Below are positions 8,710 to 16,595 of a DNA stretch of 64,000 nt, one piece after another. Source of the stretch: Halobacterium wangiae (GTDB taxonomy: Archaea; Halobacteriota; Halobacteria; Halobacteriales; Halobacteriaceae). Every line of letters starts with the position of its first letter. The stretch's first letter is position 1. A program made the translations under genes and the position numbers. The DNA is taken from NCBI RefSeq assembly GCF_021249345.1, contig NZ_CP089588.1, positions 2,604,001 to 2,668,000 on the forward strand, written 5' to 3'. The notes beneath the pieces were generated by a model that did no database searches, was not told where the DNA came from, and saw nothing but the letters and a program-made list of their open reading frames with translations.

Positions 8710-10277
8710 CCGAGGTCGTCGTCGACGGCGAGACGCTGACCCCGGAGGACGTCGAGGCGGTCGCCCGCGACGGCGCCACCGTGCGGATCGCCGACGACGC
8801 ACGCGAGGAGGTGCGGCGTTCCCGCGAGCGCGTCGCGGACGTCCTCGAGTCGGGCGAAGCCGTCTACGGCGTGAACACGGGCTTCGGCCAGCTCGTCGAC
8901 ACCCAGATCCCCCACGGGGACCTCCAGGCGCTCCAGACGAACCTGCTGCGGAGCCACGCCGCGGGCGCGGGCCGCGAACTCGAACGCGAGGAGGTCCGCG
9001 CGCTGATGATAACGCGGCTGAACGCGCTCGTGAAGGGGTACTCCGGCATCCGGGAGGTCGTCGTCGACCTGCTCGCCGCGATGCTGAACGAGGGCGTCCA
9101 CCCGGTCGTCCCTTCACGGGGGAGCCTCGGCGCGAGCGGTGACCTCGCGCCGCTGGCGCACACGAGCCTCGTGCTCATCGGTGAAGGGGCTGCGCTGGTT
9201 GGTGGTGAACGCCTGCCCGGTGACGAGGCGCTGGCCCGCGTCGGCCTCGAACCCGTTACGCTGGAGGCCAAGGAGGGGCTCGCGCTCATCAACGGCACGC
9301 AGCTCACGGCGGGGCTGGCGGCGCTCGCGCTCCTCGACGCGGAACGCACGCTCCGTGCGGCGGACGCCGCGGGTTCACTCACCACGGAGGTCACGCTGGC
9401 GACGACGGCGAACTGCGACCCGCAGATCCAGCGCGTCCGGCCCCACGACGGACAGGCGGCCAGCGCGCGGAACGTCAAACGACTCACCGAGGAGTCGGAG
9501 ATCGTCGAGAGCCACCGGAACTGCGACCGCGTGCAGGACGCCTACTCCATCCGGTGTCTCCCCCAGGTCCACGGCCCCGTCCGGGACGCACTCGCGCACC
9601 TCCGGGAGGCCATCGACGTCGAGTTGAACAGCGCGACGGACAACCCGCTCGTCTTCGACGCAGACGAGGTTGACCCACGGGCAAGCGGCACGGACTCGGC
9701 AGCCGTGCTCTCCGGCGGCAACTTCCACGGCGAGGTGCTCGCGCTCCGCCTCGACTACGCGACGAGCGCGCTCACGGAGCTCGCGGCCATCAGCGAACGC
9801 CGCGTCGACAGGATGCTCAACCCGAACGTCCAGGAGGACCACCTGCCGCCGTTCCTCACCGAGCACAGCGGCCTCCACTCGGGGCTGATGATCCCCCAGT
9901 ACACCACCGCGTCGCTCGTCAACGACCTGCGGTCGCTCGGGCGACCGTCGACGGACAACGCGACCGTCTCGGGCAACCAGGAGGACCACGTGAGCATGAG
10001 CGCGGGGAGCGCCCTCGGCTTCCGGGAGGCCGCGGCGAAGGCCGGCACGGTGGTCGGCGTCGAACTCCTCGCCGGCGCGCAGGCCAGCGAGTTCCTCGAC
10101 GACAGCCTCTCGCACGCCGCCGGCACCCGCGCCGTCTACGACCTCGTGCGGGAGGTGTCCCCGCCGCTCCGGGAGGACCGCTCGCTCGCCGACGAGATGG
10201 AGGCGGTCGCGGACCTCGTGCGCGAGGGGTTCGTCGACGAGGCCGTCGAGCGCGCGCTCGGCGAACGGCTGGAGTGA
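8706..10277 (+). CDS. hutH: histidine ammonia-lyase
   Basis: This enzyme removes ammonia from L-histidine to form urocanate, the first step of the pathway. The 523-residue product has the Ala143-Ser144-Gly145 triplet (GASGDLAPLAH) that cyclises to the MIO cofactor, one position away from the P. putida site. The downstream active-site stretches NGTQ, QDAYSIRC, SGGNFHGE and GNQEDHVSM are intact. The start is a GTG whose last bases form the stop of hutI, so translation is probably coupled. It is the last gene of the operon; a GNAT gene follows after 60 bases. Confidence 0.97.
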   Translation: MTEVVVDGETLTPEDVEAVARDGATVRIADDAREEVRRSRERVADVLESGEAVYGVNTGFGQLVDTQIPHGDLQALQTNLLRSHAAGAGRELEREEVRALMITRLNALVKGYSGIREVVVDLLAAMLNEGVHPVVPSRGSLGASGDLAPLAHTSLVLIGEGAALVGGERLPGDEALARVGLEPVTLEAKEGLALINGTQLTAGLAALALLDAERTLRAADAAGSLTTEVTLATTANCDPQIQRVRPHDGQAASARNVKRLTEESEIVESHRNCDRVQDAYSIRCLPQVHGPVRDALAHLREAIDVELNSATDNPLVFDADEVDPRASGTDSAAVLSGGNFHGEVLALRLDYATSALTELAAISERRVDRMLNPNVQEDHLPPFLTEHSGLHSGLMIPQYTTASLVNDLRSLGRPSTDNATVSGNQEDHVSMSAGSALGFREAAAKAGTVVGVELLAGAQASEFLDDSLSHAAGTRAVYDLVREVSPPLREDRSLADEMEAVADLVREGFVDEAVERALGERLE

Positions 10278-10337
10278 CGAACGGGTAGCCCCGGAACAGC
10301 CCCAAGAGGTTTTGCGCGGGCCGACGCGACGTTCCGC

Positions 10338-10904
10338 ATGGTCGACGTCCGGCGCGCCCCACCTGCAGAGTTCGACGCCCTCTACCAGATGCTCTGCCAG
10401 CGAACCGGCGAGCGCGAGGAGGCGGTCGTCCGCGACTGGTACGACACCCACCCTGAGTTGTTCCACGGGGTGTACGCCGACGGCGCGCTCGTCGGGTTCA
10501 CGGCGGGCCGCGCGCGGTCGGATACCTCGGTCGAACTCGTCGGCATCGCGGTCGACGACGCGTACACCCGACAGGGTGTCGGCTCGCGTCTCCTCGACGC
10601 CTTCGAGTCGGCTGCCGCCGAACTCGGCTACGACCGCGTGAGTCTGGGCTCCGCGGGCGGCTACGTCGACGAGTTCTACCTCGCGAACGGCTACGAACCG
10701 GAGAGCATCCTCGTCCGTCTCCACCCCGAGGACGTGCCCGAGAACCACGTCGACCTGGGCTTCGAGATTCTCCGCGAGCGCGTCGACGACGGCACGCAGA
10801 AGTTCTACGTCGCACCGGGCGGCCACGACCCCGAGCGCGTCCAGGCGGTCCGGGAGGCGTTCGGCGACCCACAGGCAATCTACATCGTGGAGAAGTACGT
10901 CTAG
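10338..10904 (+). CDS. GNAT-family N-acetyltransferase
   Basis: The 188-residue protein has the GNAT fold: an N-terminal strand-helix unit (residues 1-30), a central GFTAGRA strand, and the acetyl-CoA loop RQGVGSRLLD near residue 80. A FYLANGYEP segment near 115-125 corresponds to the late strand and alpha-4 region of the fold. The C-terminal 55 residues, with HPEDVPENH and a YVAPGG segment, go beyond the minimal domain and may carry substrate contacts. It lies 60 bases after hutH on the same strand and could be read from the hut transcript. No clear link to histidine breakdown is visible. The acceptor is unknown. Confidence 0.8.
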   Translation: MVDVRRAPPAEFDALYQMLCQRTGEREEAVVRDWYDTHPELFHGVYADGALVGFTAGRARSDTSVELVGIAVDDAYTRQGVGSRLLDAFESAAAELGYDRVSLGSAGGYVDEFYLANGYEPESILVRLHPEDVPENHVDLGFEILRERVDDGTQKFYVAPGGHDPERVQAVREAFGDPQAIYIVEKYV

Positions 10905-11029
10905 CAGTCGTCGCCGATACGGGTTCTTCGTTCGGCATCGAGCTCGAAACGGCCGTTCGACACAGCGGCGGGCCCCGCGCGTTCGGTCTGGACGAACGAC
11001 TCATCTGACTCGGCGACGAATATACTGAC

Positions 11030-11545
11030 ATGAGCGACAATCCGCTCAACAATCTCGACCGTCGTATCCTGCACCTGTTACAGATAGACGCTCGTGGGGC
11101 CACCGACACGGCCATCGCCGACGAAACCGACGTCACCGGCACGACCGTCCACAACCGTATCAAGGAACTGGAGGAGAGAGGCGTCATCACCGGCTACAAT
11201 CCGGAGATTAACTACGAGGAGGCGGGCTATCCGATGCGAGTCCTGTTCATCTGTTCGACCGACCTCTCTCGACGGTCGGAGCTGGCCGAGCAAGCACTCG
11301 AGGTCCGGGGTGTCGTCAACGTCCGGGAGATGCTGTCCGGCACGGAGAACCTCCACATCGAGGTCGTCGCCGAATCGACCTCCGAGGTGAAACGGAGCAC
11401 AGAACAGCTCGACAAACTGGGCCTCAACATCATCAGTAGCAATATCCTGGCCGAAGAGCGGATCCAGCCGTGGAACCACTTCCACCAGGAGTTCGCCGGC
11501 GAGGACGCCCAGACGAGTGAGGAAATCGGTTCGTCCGAGGAGTAG
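11030..11545 (+). CDS. Lrp/AsnC-family transcriptional regulator
   Basis: The 171-residue product begins with the AsnC-type helix-turn-helix (LDRRILHLLQIDAR, then IADETDVTGTTVHNRIKELEERGVI in two parts) at about residues 8-60. An effector-binding RAM-like domain follows at 65-140, containing GVVNVREMLSGTENLHIE. A charged, low-complexity tail of about 20 residues ends in serine and glutamate. Such proteins form dimers or octamers and often sense amino acids. The gene stands alone on a somewhat more AT-rich stretch between the GNAT gene and the DUF7344-like gene. A TATA-like run lies only about 13 bases before the ATG, so the promoter position is unclear. Confidence 0.85.
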   Translation: MSDNPLNNLDRRILHLLQIDARGATDTAIADETDVTGTTVHNRIKELEERGVITGYNPEINYEEAGYPMRVLFICSTDLSRRSELAEQALEVRGVVNVREMLSGTENLHIEVVAESTSEVKRSTEQLDKLGLNIISSNILAEERIQPWNHFHQEFAGEDAQTSEEIGSSEE

Positions 11546-11691
11546 CCTCGGCGAAGTGGGAATACTGGTTGGAATGCTGAACTCCTAGTCGCGCTATCCC
11601 GTCTACTGAACCCTGGCCTCCTTGGAGAAGTCAAGCAATCACCGGGCTCCGCTCGATATTATCAATTATGTAGAATTATCGCGAAAAAGAC

Positions 11692-11698
11692 GTTAAGG
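11692..11698 (+). promoter_or_regulatory. BRE/TATA promoter of the DUF7344-like gene
   Basis: The element gttaagg is centred 27 bases before the ATG at 11722 and is preceded by a purine-rich stretch (gaaaaaga, 11683-11690) that fits a BRE. An AT-rich island at 11655-11681, with ATTATC at 11658-11663 and again at 11675-11680, lies just upstream. Confidence 0.55.
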
Positions 11699-11721
11699 CG
11701 GTTCGGCCCGGAACGTAGGCA

Positions 11722-12078
11722 ATGGCCTCATCGAATCAGGGCGAGCTGGGCGAGACGTTCGACCTGTTGACACATCCCCACCGGCGCTACGTGCTGTACT
11801 ACCTCAGGAAGAACTCCGGGGTAGTCGCCATCGATACCCTCACGACGATGCTCGCCAACGAACTGGCGGGCCCATCCGCGACAGGCGTCAACGACACCCC
11901 CAGCGACATCAGGACTGCCCTCCGTCACATGCACCTCCCGAAACTCGCCGATGCCGGCCTCATCACGTTCGACGCGGATACGCACTCAGTCGAACTCGAA
12001 GGGATGAACGAGCACGACCAGTTCATCGACGAAGCGGCGCGCATCGACGGCTTTGCACCGCCCGCTACAGACGATTGA
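11722..12078 (+). CDS. small winged-helix protein, DUF7344-like
   Basis: The 118-residue protein opens with ETFDLLTHPHRRYVLYYLRK, the hallmark of a large family of haloarchaeal winged-helix proteins annotated DUF7344. The recognition part is at about 45-85 (DIRTALRHMHLPKLADAGLI). The last 25 residues are acidic and probably flexible. The family is thought to bind DNA, but targets are unknown. It has its own leaderless promoter, with the start fixed by a TATA box 27 bases upstream. No partner gene is obvious. Confidence 0.75.
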   Translation: MASSNQGELGETFDLLTHPHRRYVLYYLRKNSGVVAIDTLTTMLANELAGPSATGVNDTPSDIRTALRHMHLPKLADAGLITFDADTHSVELEGMNEHDQFIDEAARIDGFAPPATDD

Positions 12079-12218
12079 ACGCAGCCTGCCCAAGTTCACT
12101 CCACGAGTCGTACTGACCCGAGATGGAGTGCGCCGATCGGTGCGGATATCTCTTGTGCAGTCCACGTGGTTCGGCTCCGGACATTCACCGAGTGGAGACA
12201 CCTCGGAACCGACTACTG

Positions 12219-12986
12219 CTACGACTGGAACGCCGGCTCGCGGCCTTCGAGGAACGCGCTCACGCCCTCTGCGTGTTCGTCGGTGTCGTAGGCCTGGCTC
12301 TGGAGGAGGTTCTCGTGGTCGAGCGCGTCGCCCCACTCGCGGCCGAGGTTGTCGTGGAGCGCCTGTCTGATGACGCCGATGGTCCTGGTGGGACGCTCGC
12401 GGAGCGTGTCGAGCAGTGCGTCCACGGCCTCGTCGAGTTCCTCGGCGGGCACCGCCTCGTTGACGAGGCCGAGGTCCGCTGCCTCGCTGGCGTCTACGAA
12501 CTCGGCGGTGAACGCGAGGCGCTTCGCCTCCCGGAGGCCGACGAGGCGGGGCAACAGGAAACTCCCGCCCGTGTCCGGGACGAGGCCGACGCGGACGAAC
12601 GCACAGGAGAAGGTCGCGTCCGGGACGGCGTAGGCGAAGTCCGAGAGCGCGACCACCGCGAGGCCCGCGCCGACGGCGTCGCCGTTCACGCGAGCGACGA
12701 TGGGGACGCGGGAGTCCATCGCGGCCTCCGCGAGTCGGCCGAACGTCCCCTCGACGCGCTCGTAGGCGTCCCGGACGTCCTCCTCTCGCGCCGCCATCGA
12801 CTGGATGTCGCCCCCCGCGGAGAACGCGTCGCCCTCCCCGGTGAGGAGAATCGCGTCGTGGGTCTCTGGGTCGGCGGACTCGATAGTCGACGCGAGTTCG
12901 GCGGCGAGGTCGGTCGTGAACGCGTTCTTCACTTCGGGGCGGTCGAACGTGACGCGCAGGACGCCCTCGCTCGTCTCGGTGTGCAT
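12219..12986 (-). CDS. crotonase-family enzyme, PaaG-like ring-epoxide isomerase
   Basis: The 255-residue protein is a crotonase. The oxyanion-hole segments are AFSAGGDIQ (55-62) and NGDAVGAGLA (101-110). Both glutamates that drive hydration in enoyl-CoA hydratases are absent: Gly108 and Phe130 occupy those places. Asp138 in VGLVPDTGGSF sits where PaaG-type isomerases have their catalytic aspartate, and the C-terminal EGVSAFLEGREPAF also resembles PaaG. PaaG converts the epoxide of phenylacetyl-CoA to the oxepin form, the step after PaaABC, whose genes lie 4 kb away. I chose the internal ATG at 12986, where the crotonase fold begins. It lies 56 bases downstream of an HTH_10 gene on the same strand. 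A delta3,delta2-enoyl-CoA isomerase is the alternative. Confidence 0.72.
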   Translation of the reverse strand: MHTETSEGVLRVTFDRPEVKNAFTTDLAAELASTIESADPETHDAILLTGEGDAFSAGGDIQSMAAREEDVRDAYERVEGTFGRLAEAAMDSRVPIVARVNGDAVGAGLAVVALSDFAYAVPDATFSCAFVRVGLVPDTGGSFLLPRLVGLREAKRLAFTAEFVDASEAADLGLVNEAVPAEELDEAVDALLDTLRERPTRTIGVIRQALHDNLGREWGDALDHENLLQSQAYDTDEHAEGVSAFLEGREPAFQS

Positions 12987-13042
12987 GGCGAGTCCTTCTG
13001 GACGGACCGTGTTAACTGTCCACCTTCCCGCGTCCTCGCCGG

Positions 13043-13699
13043 TCACCCGACGAGCGCATCGAACACGCGTTCCTCGACCTTCCGGAGGTGTTCGCCCGCG
13101 GTCGCCGGAGCGATACCGACCGCGTCCGCGACGTCGTCGAGGGTCGCCTGGCGCGGCGCGCCGTAGTACCCGACCGTGACCGCGGCCTCGAGCACCTCAC
13201 GCTGACGGTCCGTCAACAGCCTCGTGAGTCGGCCCTCGTCGGGGTCGTACTCGCCCGTTCCGACCACCTCGATAGTCACCCCGGCGTCCGCGGGGGCGTC
13301 ACGGAACAGTCGCCGGAGGTCTGCCTCGCTGCCCACGTACGTGACGCGGATCGACCCGTCGTCGTTGACGTGGATGGGCGTCTCGATGACCACGTCGGTG
13401 CTGCGCTGTACTTCGAGCATCCTCCTGGTCGCGTCGGTGGACTCGAACTGGCTCACCGCCATCCAGCGCTCGTCTCCCGCCACCATGAAGTCGCGGACGT
13501 ATGGGGACTCCCGCATGACCGCCTCGTAGCGGTCCGGGTCCCCACTTCCCTCCGCGAACAGCAACACCGCACCGTCGGCGAGGAGTTCGACGTGGTGAAT
13601 GGCCTCTCGCTCGATGCCCGACTCGGCGGCCAGGTCCTCCCCCAGTGGGTGGAACCGGTCGCCACTGTCGGGCCGAACGAGCGCCGTAAGGTAGCGCAT
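13043..13699 (-). CDS. HTH_10 (Bat-type) transcriptional regulator
   Basis: The 218-residue product has a C-terminal HTH_10 domain (about 162-215): LTDRQREVLEAAVTVGYYGAPR, interrupted here for length, then DDVADAVGIAPATAGEHLRKVEERV. The N-terminal 155 residues match the bacterio-opsin-activator sensor type (HHVELLADGAVLLFAEG, FMVAGDERWMAVSQFE). I chose the ATG at 13699 because a TATA box is centred 28 bases upstream; longer forms are only open frame. The PaaG-like gene follows on the same strand, and an FAD monooxygenase gene is divergent. Either could be its target, and both suggest control of aromatic breakdown. Confidence 0.82.
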   Translation of the reverse strand: MRYLTALVRPDSGDRFHPLGEDLAAESGIEREAIHHVELLADGAVLLFAEGSGDPDRYEAVMRESPYVRDFMVAGDERWMAVSQFESTDATRRMLEVQRSTDVVIETPIHVNDDGSIRVTYVGSEADLRRLFRDAPADAGVTIEVVGTGEYDPDEGRLTRLLTDRQREVLEAAVTVGYYGAPRQATLDDVADAVGIAPATAGEHLRKVEERVFDALVG

Positions 13700-13723
13700 C
13701 ACCCCAGCCCAGGCGGCGACGAG

Positions 13724-13730
13724 TAATAAA
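13724..13730 (-). promoter_or_regulatory. TATA box of the HTH_10 gene
   Basis: On the minus strand this reads TTTATTA and is centred 28 bases before the ATG at 13699, so the mRNA is probably leaderless. Confidence 0.65.
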
Positions 13731-13751
13731 GAACCGCAGATGAGTCGCAGT

Positions 13752-13776
13752 CTCCGTTTGCACTCGGAGGGCCTCC
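13752..13776. promoter_or_regulatory. dyad elements before the FAD monooxygenase
   Basis: Two overlapping dyads share one arm. CTCCG at 13752 pairs with CGGAG at 13765, and GGAGG (13766-13770) mirrors CCTCC (13772-13776) around a single base. They lie between the divergent promoters, 9-33 bases before the ATG at 13785, a fitting place for an operator. The cluster could also be chance in GC-rich DNA. Confidence 0.25.
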
Positions 13777-13784
13777 CTCGACAC

Positions 13785-14960
13785 ATGCGCAGACAGGACT
13801 CGACGCGAGTGGACGTGGCAGTCGTCGGCGGCGGCATCTGTGGCCTGACGACCGCGCTGGCGCTGGAGCGACGGGGATTCGACCCGACCGTGTACGAGGC
13901 GGCCACCGAGTACCGGCCGGTCGGGGCCGGCATCCTCCTGCAGACCAACGCCATGCTGGTTCTGGACCGACTCGGCCTCGCCGACCGTGTCCGGGAGGCC
14001 GGCGTGGCGCTCGGTCGGAGTACGGTTCGCGGACCGAGTGGACGGCCGCTGGCGGAGTTCGACGTCGACCGGGTCGAGCGCGCGGAGTTCGGACACGGGT
14101 TCGTCTCCGTCCACCGCGCCAACCTGCAGCGGATCCTCCTCGATTCCCTCGACGCAGACGTCCACACCGCGAAGGAGTGCGTGGCGGTAGCCGACGCGAC
14201 GTCGCCGACCATCTCGTTCGCAGACGGCACCCGCGCATCACCGGACGTCGTGGTCGGTGCAGACGGCATCGACTCCGTCGTGCGCGAGGCGGTCGCGCCC
14301 ACCACCCAGCAGCGTCACCTCCCCGGAGTGGTCTACCGGGCCGTCGTGGACGTGTCGCTCCCGCCCGAACACGCCCACAGCGGCGTCGAGGTCTGGACTG
14401 GTGGCTGCAACACCGGTGGCGCCCCCATCGAGGACGACCGCTTCTACTGGTTCTGCGTCGCGCCGGAACGAGTCGCGCCGGACGGCGACGACCGGGCGAC
14501 GCTCCAGCGCCTCGGGGACCGCTTCGGCGACGCTGCTGAACCGGTCAGCAGCGTCATCGCGGCACTCGACCCGGAGCAGGTGTTCACGACCGACCTCCGC
14601 GACCTACCAGCACTGCCGCGCTGGCACCGCGGGAACGTCGTGTTGGCGGGCGATGCCGCACACGCGATGCTTCCGTTCGCGGGTCAGGGGACCGCACAGG
14701 CGATCGAGGACGGGCCGGTGCTCGCGCACGCACTCGCCACGCACGACGACCCCGGGTCGGCCTTCGAGGAGTACGAGTCGGCACGGCGGTCACGCGCCGA
14801 CTCGATTCGCGCCGAGTCCTACCGCCTCGGTCGGTTCGGAACGACGCAGTCGGAACTGGTGTCGCGCGCCCGGAACGCCGCACTCGGCCTCGTTCCACAG
14901 CGAGTGTTGCGTCGGTTCCGTCGGCAGCGGGCTGCTGGTACGACCCTCCCCCCGACCTGA
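13785..14960 (+). CDS. FAD-dependent monooxygenase (UbiH/salicylate-hydroxylase type)
   Basis: The 391-residue protein is a class A flavoprotein monooxygenase. The FAD-binding GGGICG motif is at residues 13-18, the DG motif (GADGIDSVVRE) lies near 158-168, and the GDAAHAMLPFAGQG motif near 290-303 completes the cofactor site. These enzymes use NAD(P)H and oxygen to hydroxylate aromatic or similar rings; the substrate cannot be read here. I prefer the ATG at 13785, close before the first strand; an ATG at 13740 would add 15 residues. The gene is divergent from an HTH_10 regulator, and the paa cluster lies to the right. I infer a role in aromatic breakdown. Confidence 0.85.
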   Translation: MRRQDSTRVDVAVVGGGICGLTTALALERRGFDPTVYEAATEYRPVGAGILLQTNAMLVLDRLGLADRVREAGVALGRSTVRGPSGRPLAEFDVDRVERAEFGHGFVSVHRANLQRILLDSLDADVHTAKECVAVADATSPTISFADGTRASPDVVVGADGIDSVVREAVAPTTQQRHLPGVVYRAVVDVSLPPEHAHSGVEVWTGGCNTGGAPIEDDRFYWFCVAPERVAPDGDDRATLQRLGDRFGDAAEPVSSVIAALDPEQVFTTDLRDLPALPRWHRGNVVLAGDAAHAMLPFAGQGTAQAIEDGPVLAHALATHDDPGSAFEEYESARRSRADSIRAESYRLGRFGTTQSELVSRARNAALGLVPQRVLRRFRRQRAAGTTLPPT

Positions 14961-15041
14961 ATACGGTCCGCAAGGCGCTCCGCTGGCCAGTCCGTGCTGT
15001 CCGCGCCGGGTCGTTCTGGACCGCCTGCCTCGCCGTGGTGG

Positions 15042-15770
15042 CTATGGCTCCATCTCGGCGTCGCCTGCCGGGAACTCGCCCGGCGCTCTCTCCTCGACGG
15101 TGACGCGGTCCCCGGGGCTGCCGCGTCGCTTGACCGCCCAGTAGGCGGCGCCGACGACAGCGAGGGCGAGCACCGTGAGCGCCGTCCCGCTGACGCTCTC
15201 GCCGGGGTCCGCCAGGACCCCGCGCTCGCGCTCTGCCTCGACGTGGTCGCCGAACTCCTCGGCGAACCGTGCGACCTGGTTCCAGTCGGTGTACTCGTAG
15301 TCGCGCGAGGAGTCGCTACCGAGACCGAGCACGAACGCCACGACCCTGAACAGCCAGCGCTCCGGCCGGTCGTACTGGGTGTACTTCAGGGCGCCGGCGA
15401 ACAGGCCGACGACGTCGGGGTTCCAGCCGGTCGTCCGGACGAGGTCGTCGACGTACTGCTGGGCGCCGTTGCGGGCCCACGACGACGTGAACACCGACGC
15501 CAGTGAGAGCTGGAAGAACCCGGAGGGCCGCGAGGCGAGTTCCCCGACGTGCTGGTCGACGAACGTCACGACCTCGGGCTGGACGCGACGGTTGTTGATG
15601 GACCCGCCGACGAGCACGCCGTCGAACTCCCCGACCTCGACGTCGCCCGCGTCCGAGACGTGCAGCGTCGTCACGTCGAACCCGTGCTGGCTCAGCACGG
15701 CGTCGATGTAGTCCGCGACCTTCGCGGTCTGTCCCTCGCCCGTGCCGTACGTGATGAGTATGGCGGTCAT
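15042..15770 (-). CDS. flavodoxin-domain protein, HemG-like, with C-terminal membrane anchor
   Basis: Residues 1-165 of 242 form a flavodoxin fold: the FMN phosphate loop TYGTGEGQT (8-16), GVLVGGSINNRRVQP and a FFQLSLAS strand. This matches menaquinone-dependent protoporphyrinogen oxidase HemG and similar flavodoxin-domain proteins. A single hydrophobic helix follows at about 193-212, then an acidic tail of about 30 residues. The single anchor, with basic residues directly after it, places the flavin domain at the membrane face. Haem synthesis and quinone-linked electron transfer are both possible. It lies between the FAD monooxygenase and the paa regulator, without overlap. Confidence 0.72.
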   Translation of the reverse strand: MTAILITYGTGEGQTAKVADYIDAVLSQHGFDVTTLHVSDAGDVEVGEFDGVLVGGSINNRRVQPEVVTFVDQHVGELASRPSGFFQLSLASVFTSSWARNGAQQYVDDLVRTTGWNPDVVGLFAGALKYTQYDRPERWLFRVVAFVLGLGSDSSRDYEYTDWNQVARFAEEFGDHVEAERERGVLADPGESVSGTALTVLALAVVGAAYWAVKRRGSPGDRVTVEERAPGEFPAGDAEMEP

Positions 15771-15876
15771 CGAGTGGTCCCGGCGGGGAGTACGCCGTGG
15801 ACGCGGATAAGTTAGCAGCCGGCGGGGGGTCGGCGCTGTCCGGTGAGGCGCTCTGGATGCCGGCGTGGCGGTCGCG

Positions 15877-16512
15877 TCACAGCGTCTCGCCGAGCAGGCG
15901 CGCCAGTCCCCGGCGCAGTCGTTCGAGGAACGCGGACTTCGAGACGCCCAGCGCCGCGGCCACTTCGCTCGCGTCGGCGTCCCGCGGGACCGCGAAGTAC
16001 CCCATCTCGAAGGCGGTGCGCAGAGCGTCGGCCTGCGCGGGCGTCACCCCCCAGCGGGTTGCGATGGGGCTGTCGCTCCGGTCGCCGATAGGGTAGGTTC
16101 GTTCGAGCGTGACGCCGACGGTGTCGCCGGCGGTGTCGAGGACGCCGCGGAGCACCTCTTGGCCGACGACGGCGCCCGTGAATCGGGCCTCGCCGCCGCG
16201 GTAGTGGAGGCTGTCCGCGAGGAACCCCGCGCTGACGAGTTCGTGGAGGACACAGGGCTGTTTGGAGAGACAGCGGTACGTGTAGCGGCCGTCGTCGCGC
16301 GCGACGTGGAGGTAGCGCACGCGGTCGTCGGCGTCGAGGGCGGCCGCGAGGCCGTCGCCGTTCGTCGAGGAGAACTGGAGGAGCGCGTAGCCGTCGGTGC
16401 GCAACTGTGGGGGGCGGGCGTCGACACTCGCACCGGTCGCACGTGTCGCGTCTGCGAGCGGGCAGTCGTCGCCCTCGACGCCGAACTCGACGAACAGACA
16501 CTCCTCGATCAC
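15877..16512 (-). CDS. HTH_10 (Bat-type) regulator divergent from paaA
   Basis: The C-terminal HTH_10 region (about 150-208 of 211) reads VTPAQADALRTAFEMGYFAV, then an AALGVSKSAFLERLRRGLARLL recognition part split by a short acidic linker. The N-terminal sensor region has paired cysteines (CLSKQPCVLHEL, 93-104). No ATG is available near the start of the conserved part. A GTG at 16512 has a possible TATA element 24 bases upstream and is my choice; a TTG at 16542 is the alternative. The gene is divergent from paaA with 83 bases between start codons, so it is the best candidate for a phenylacetate-responsive regulator. Confidence 0.8.
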   Translation of the reverse strand: MIEECLFVEFGVEGDDCPLADATRATGASVDARPPQLRTDGYALLQFSSTNGDGLAAALDADDRVRYLHVARDDGRYTYRCLSKQPCVLHELVSAGFLADSLHYRGGEARFTGAVVGQEVLRGVLDTAGDTVGVTLERTYPIGDRSDSPIATRWGVTPAQADALRTAFEMGYFAVPRDADASEVAAALGVSKSAFLERLRRGLARLLGETL

Positions 16513-16531
16513 GGGAACACGTTCGCCCCCG

Positions 16532-16539
16532 TAGTATTT
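16532..16539 (-). promoter_or_regulatory. possible TATA box of the HTH_10 gene beside paaA
   Basis: The minus strand reads AAATACTA, centred about 24 bases before the GTG at 16512. It is slightly close for a leaderless start. A gtatagac run at 16549-16556 on the plus strand could serve paaA with a short leader. Confidence 0.35.
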
Positions 16540-16595
16540 CAACCCCGCGTATAGACGGGTGAACAGCTACCCCTGCGTGACCCTCACTATCGTAC

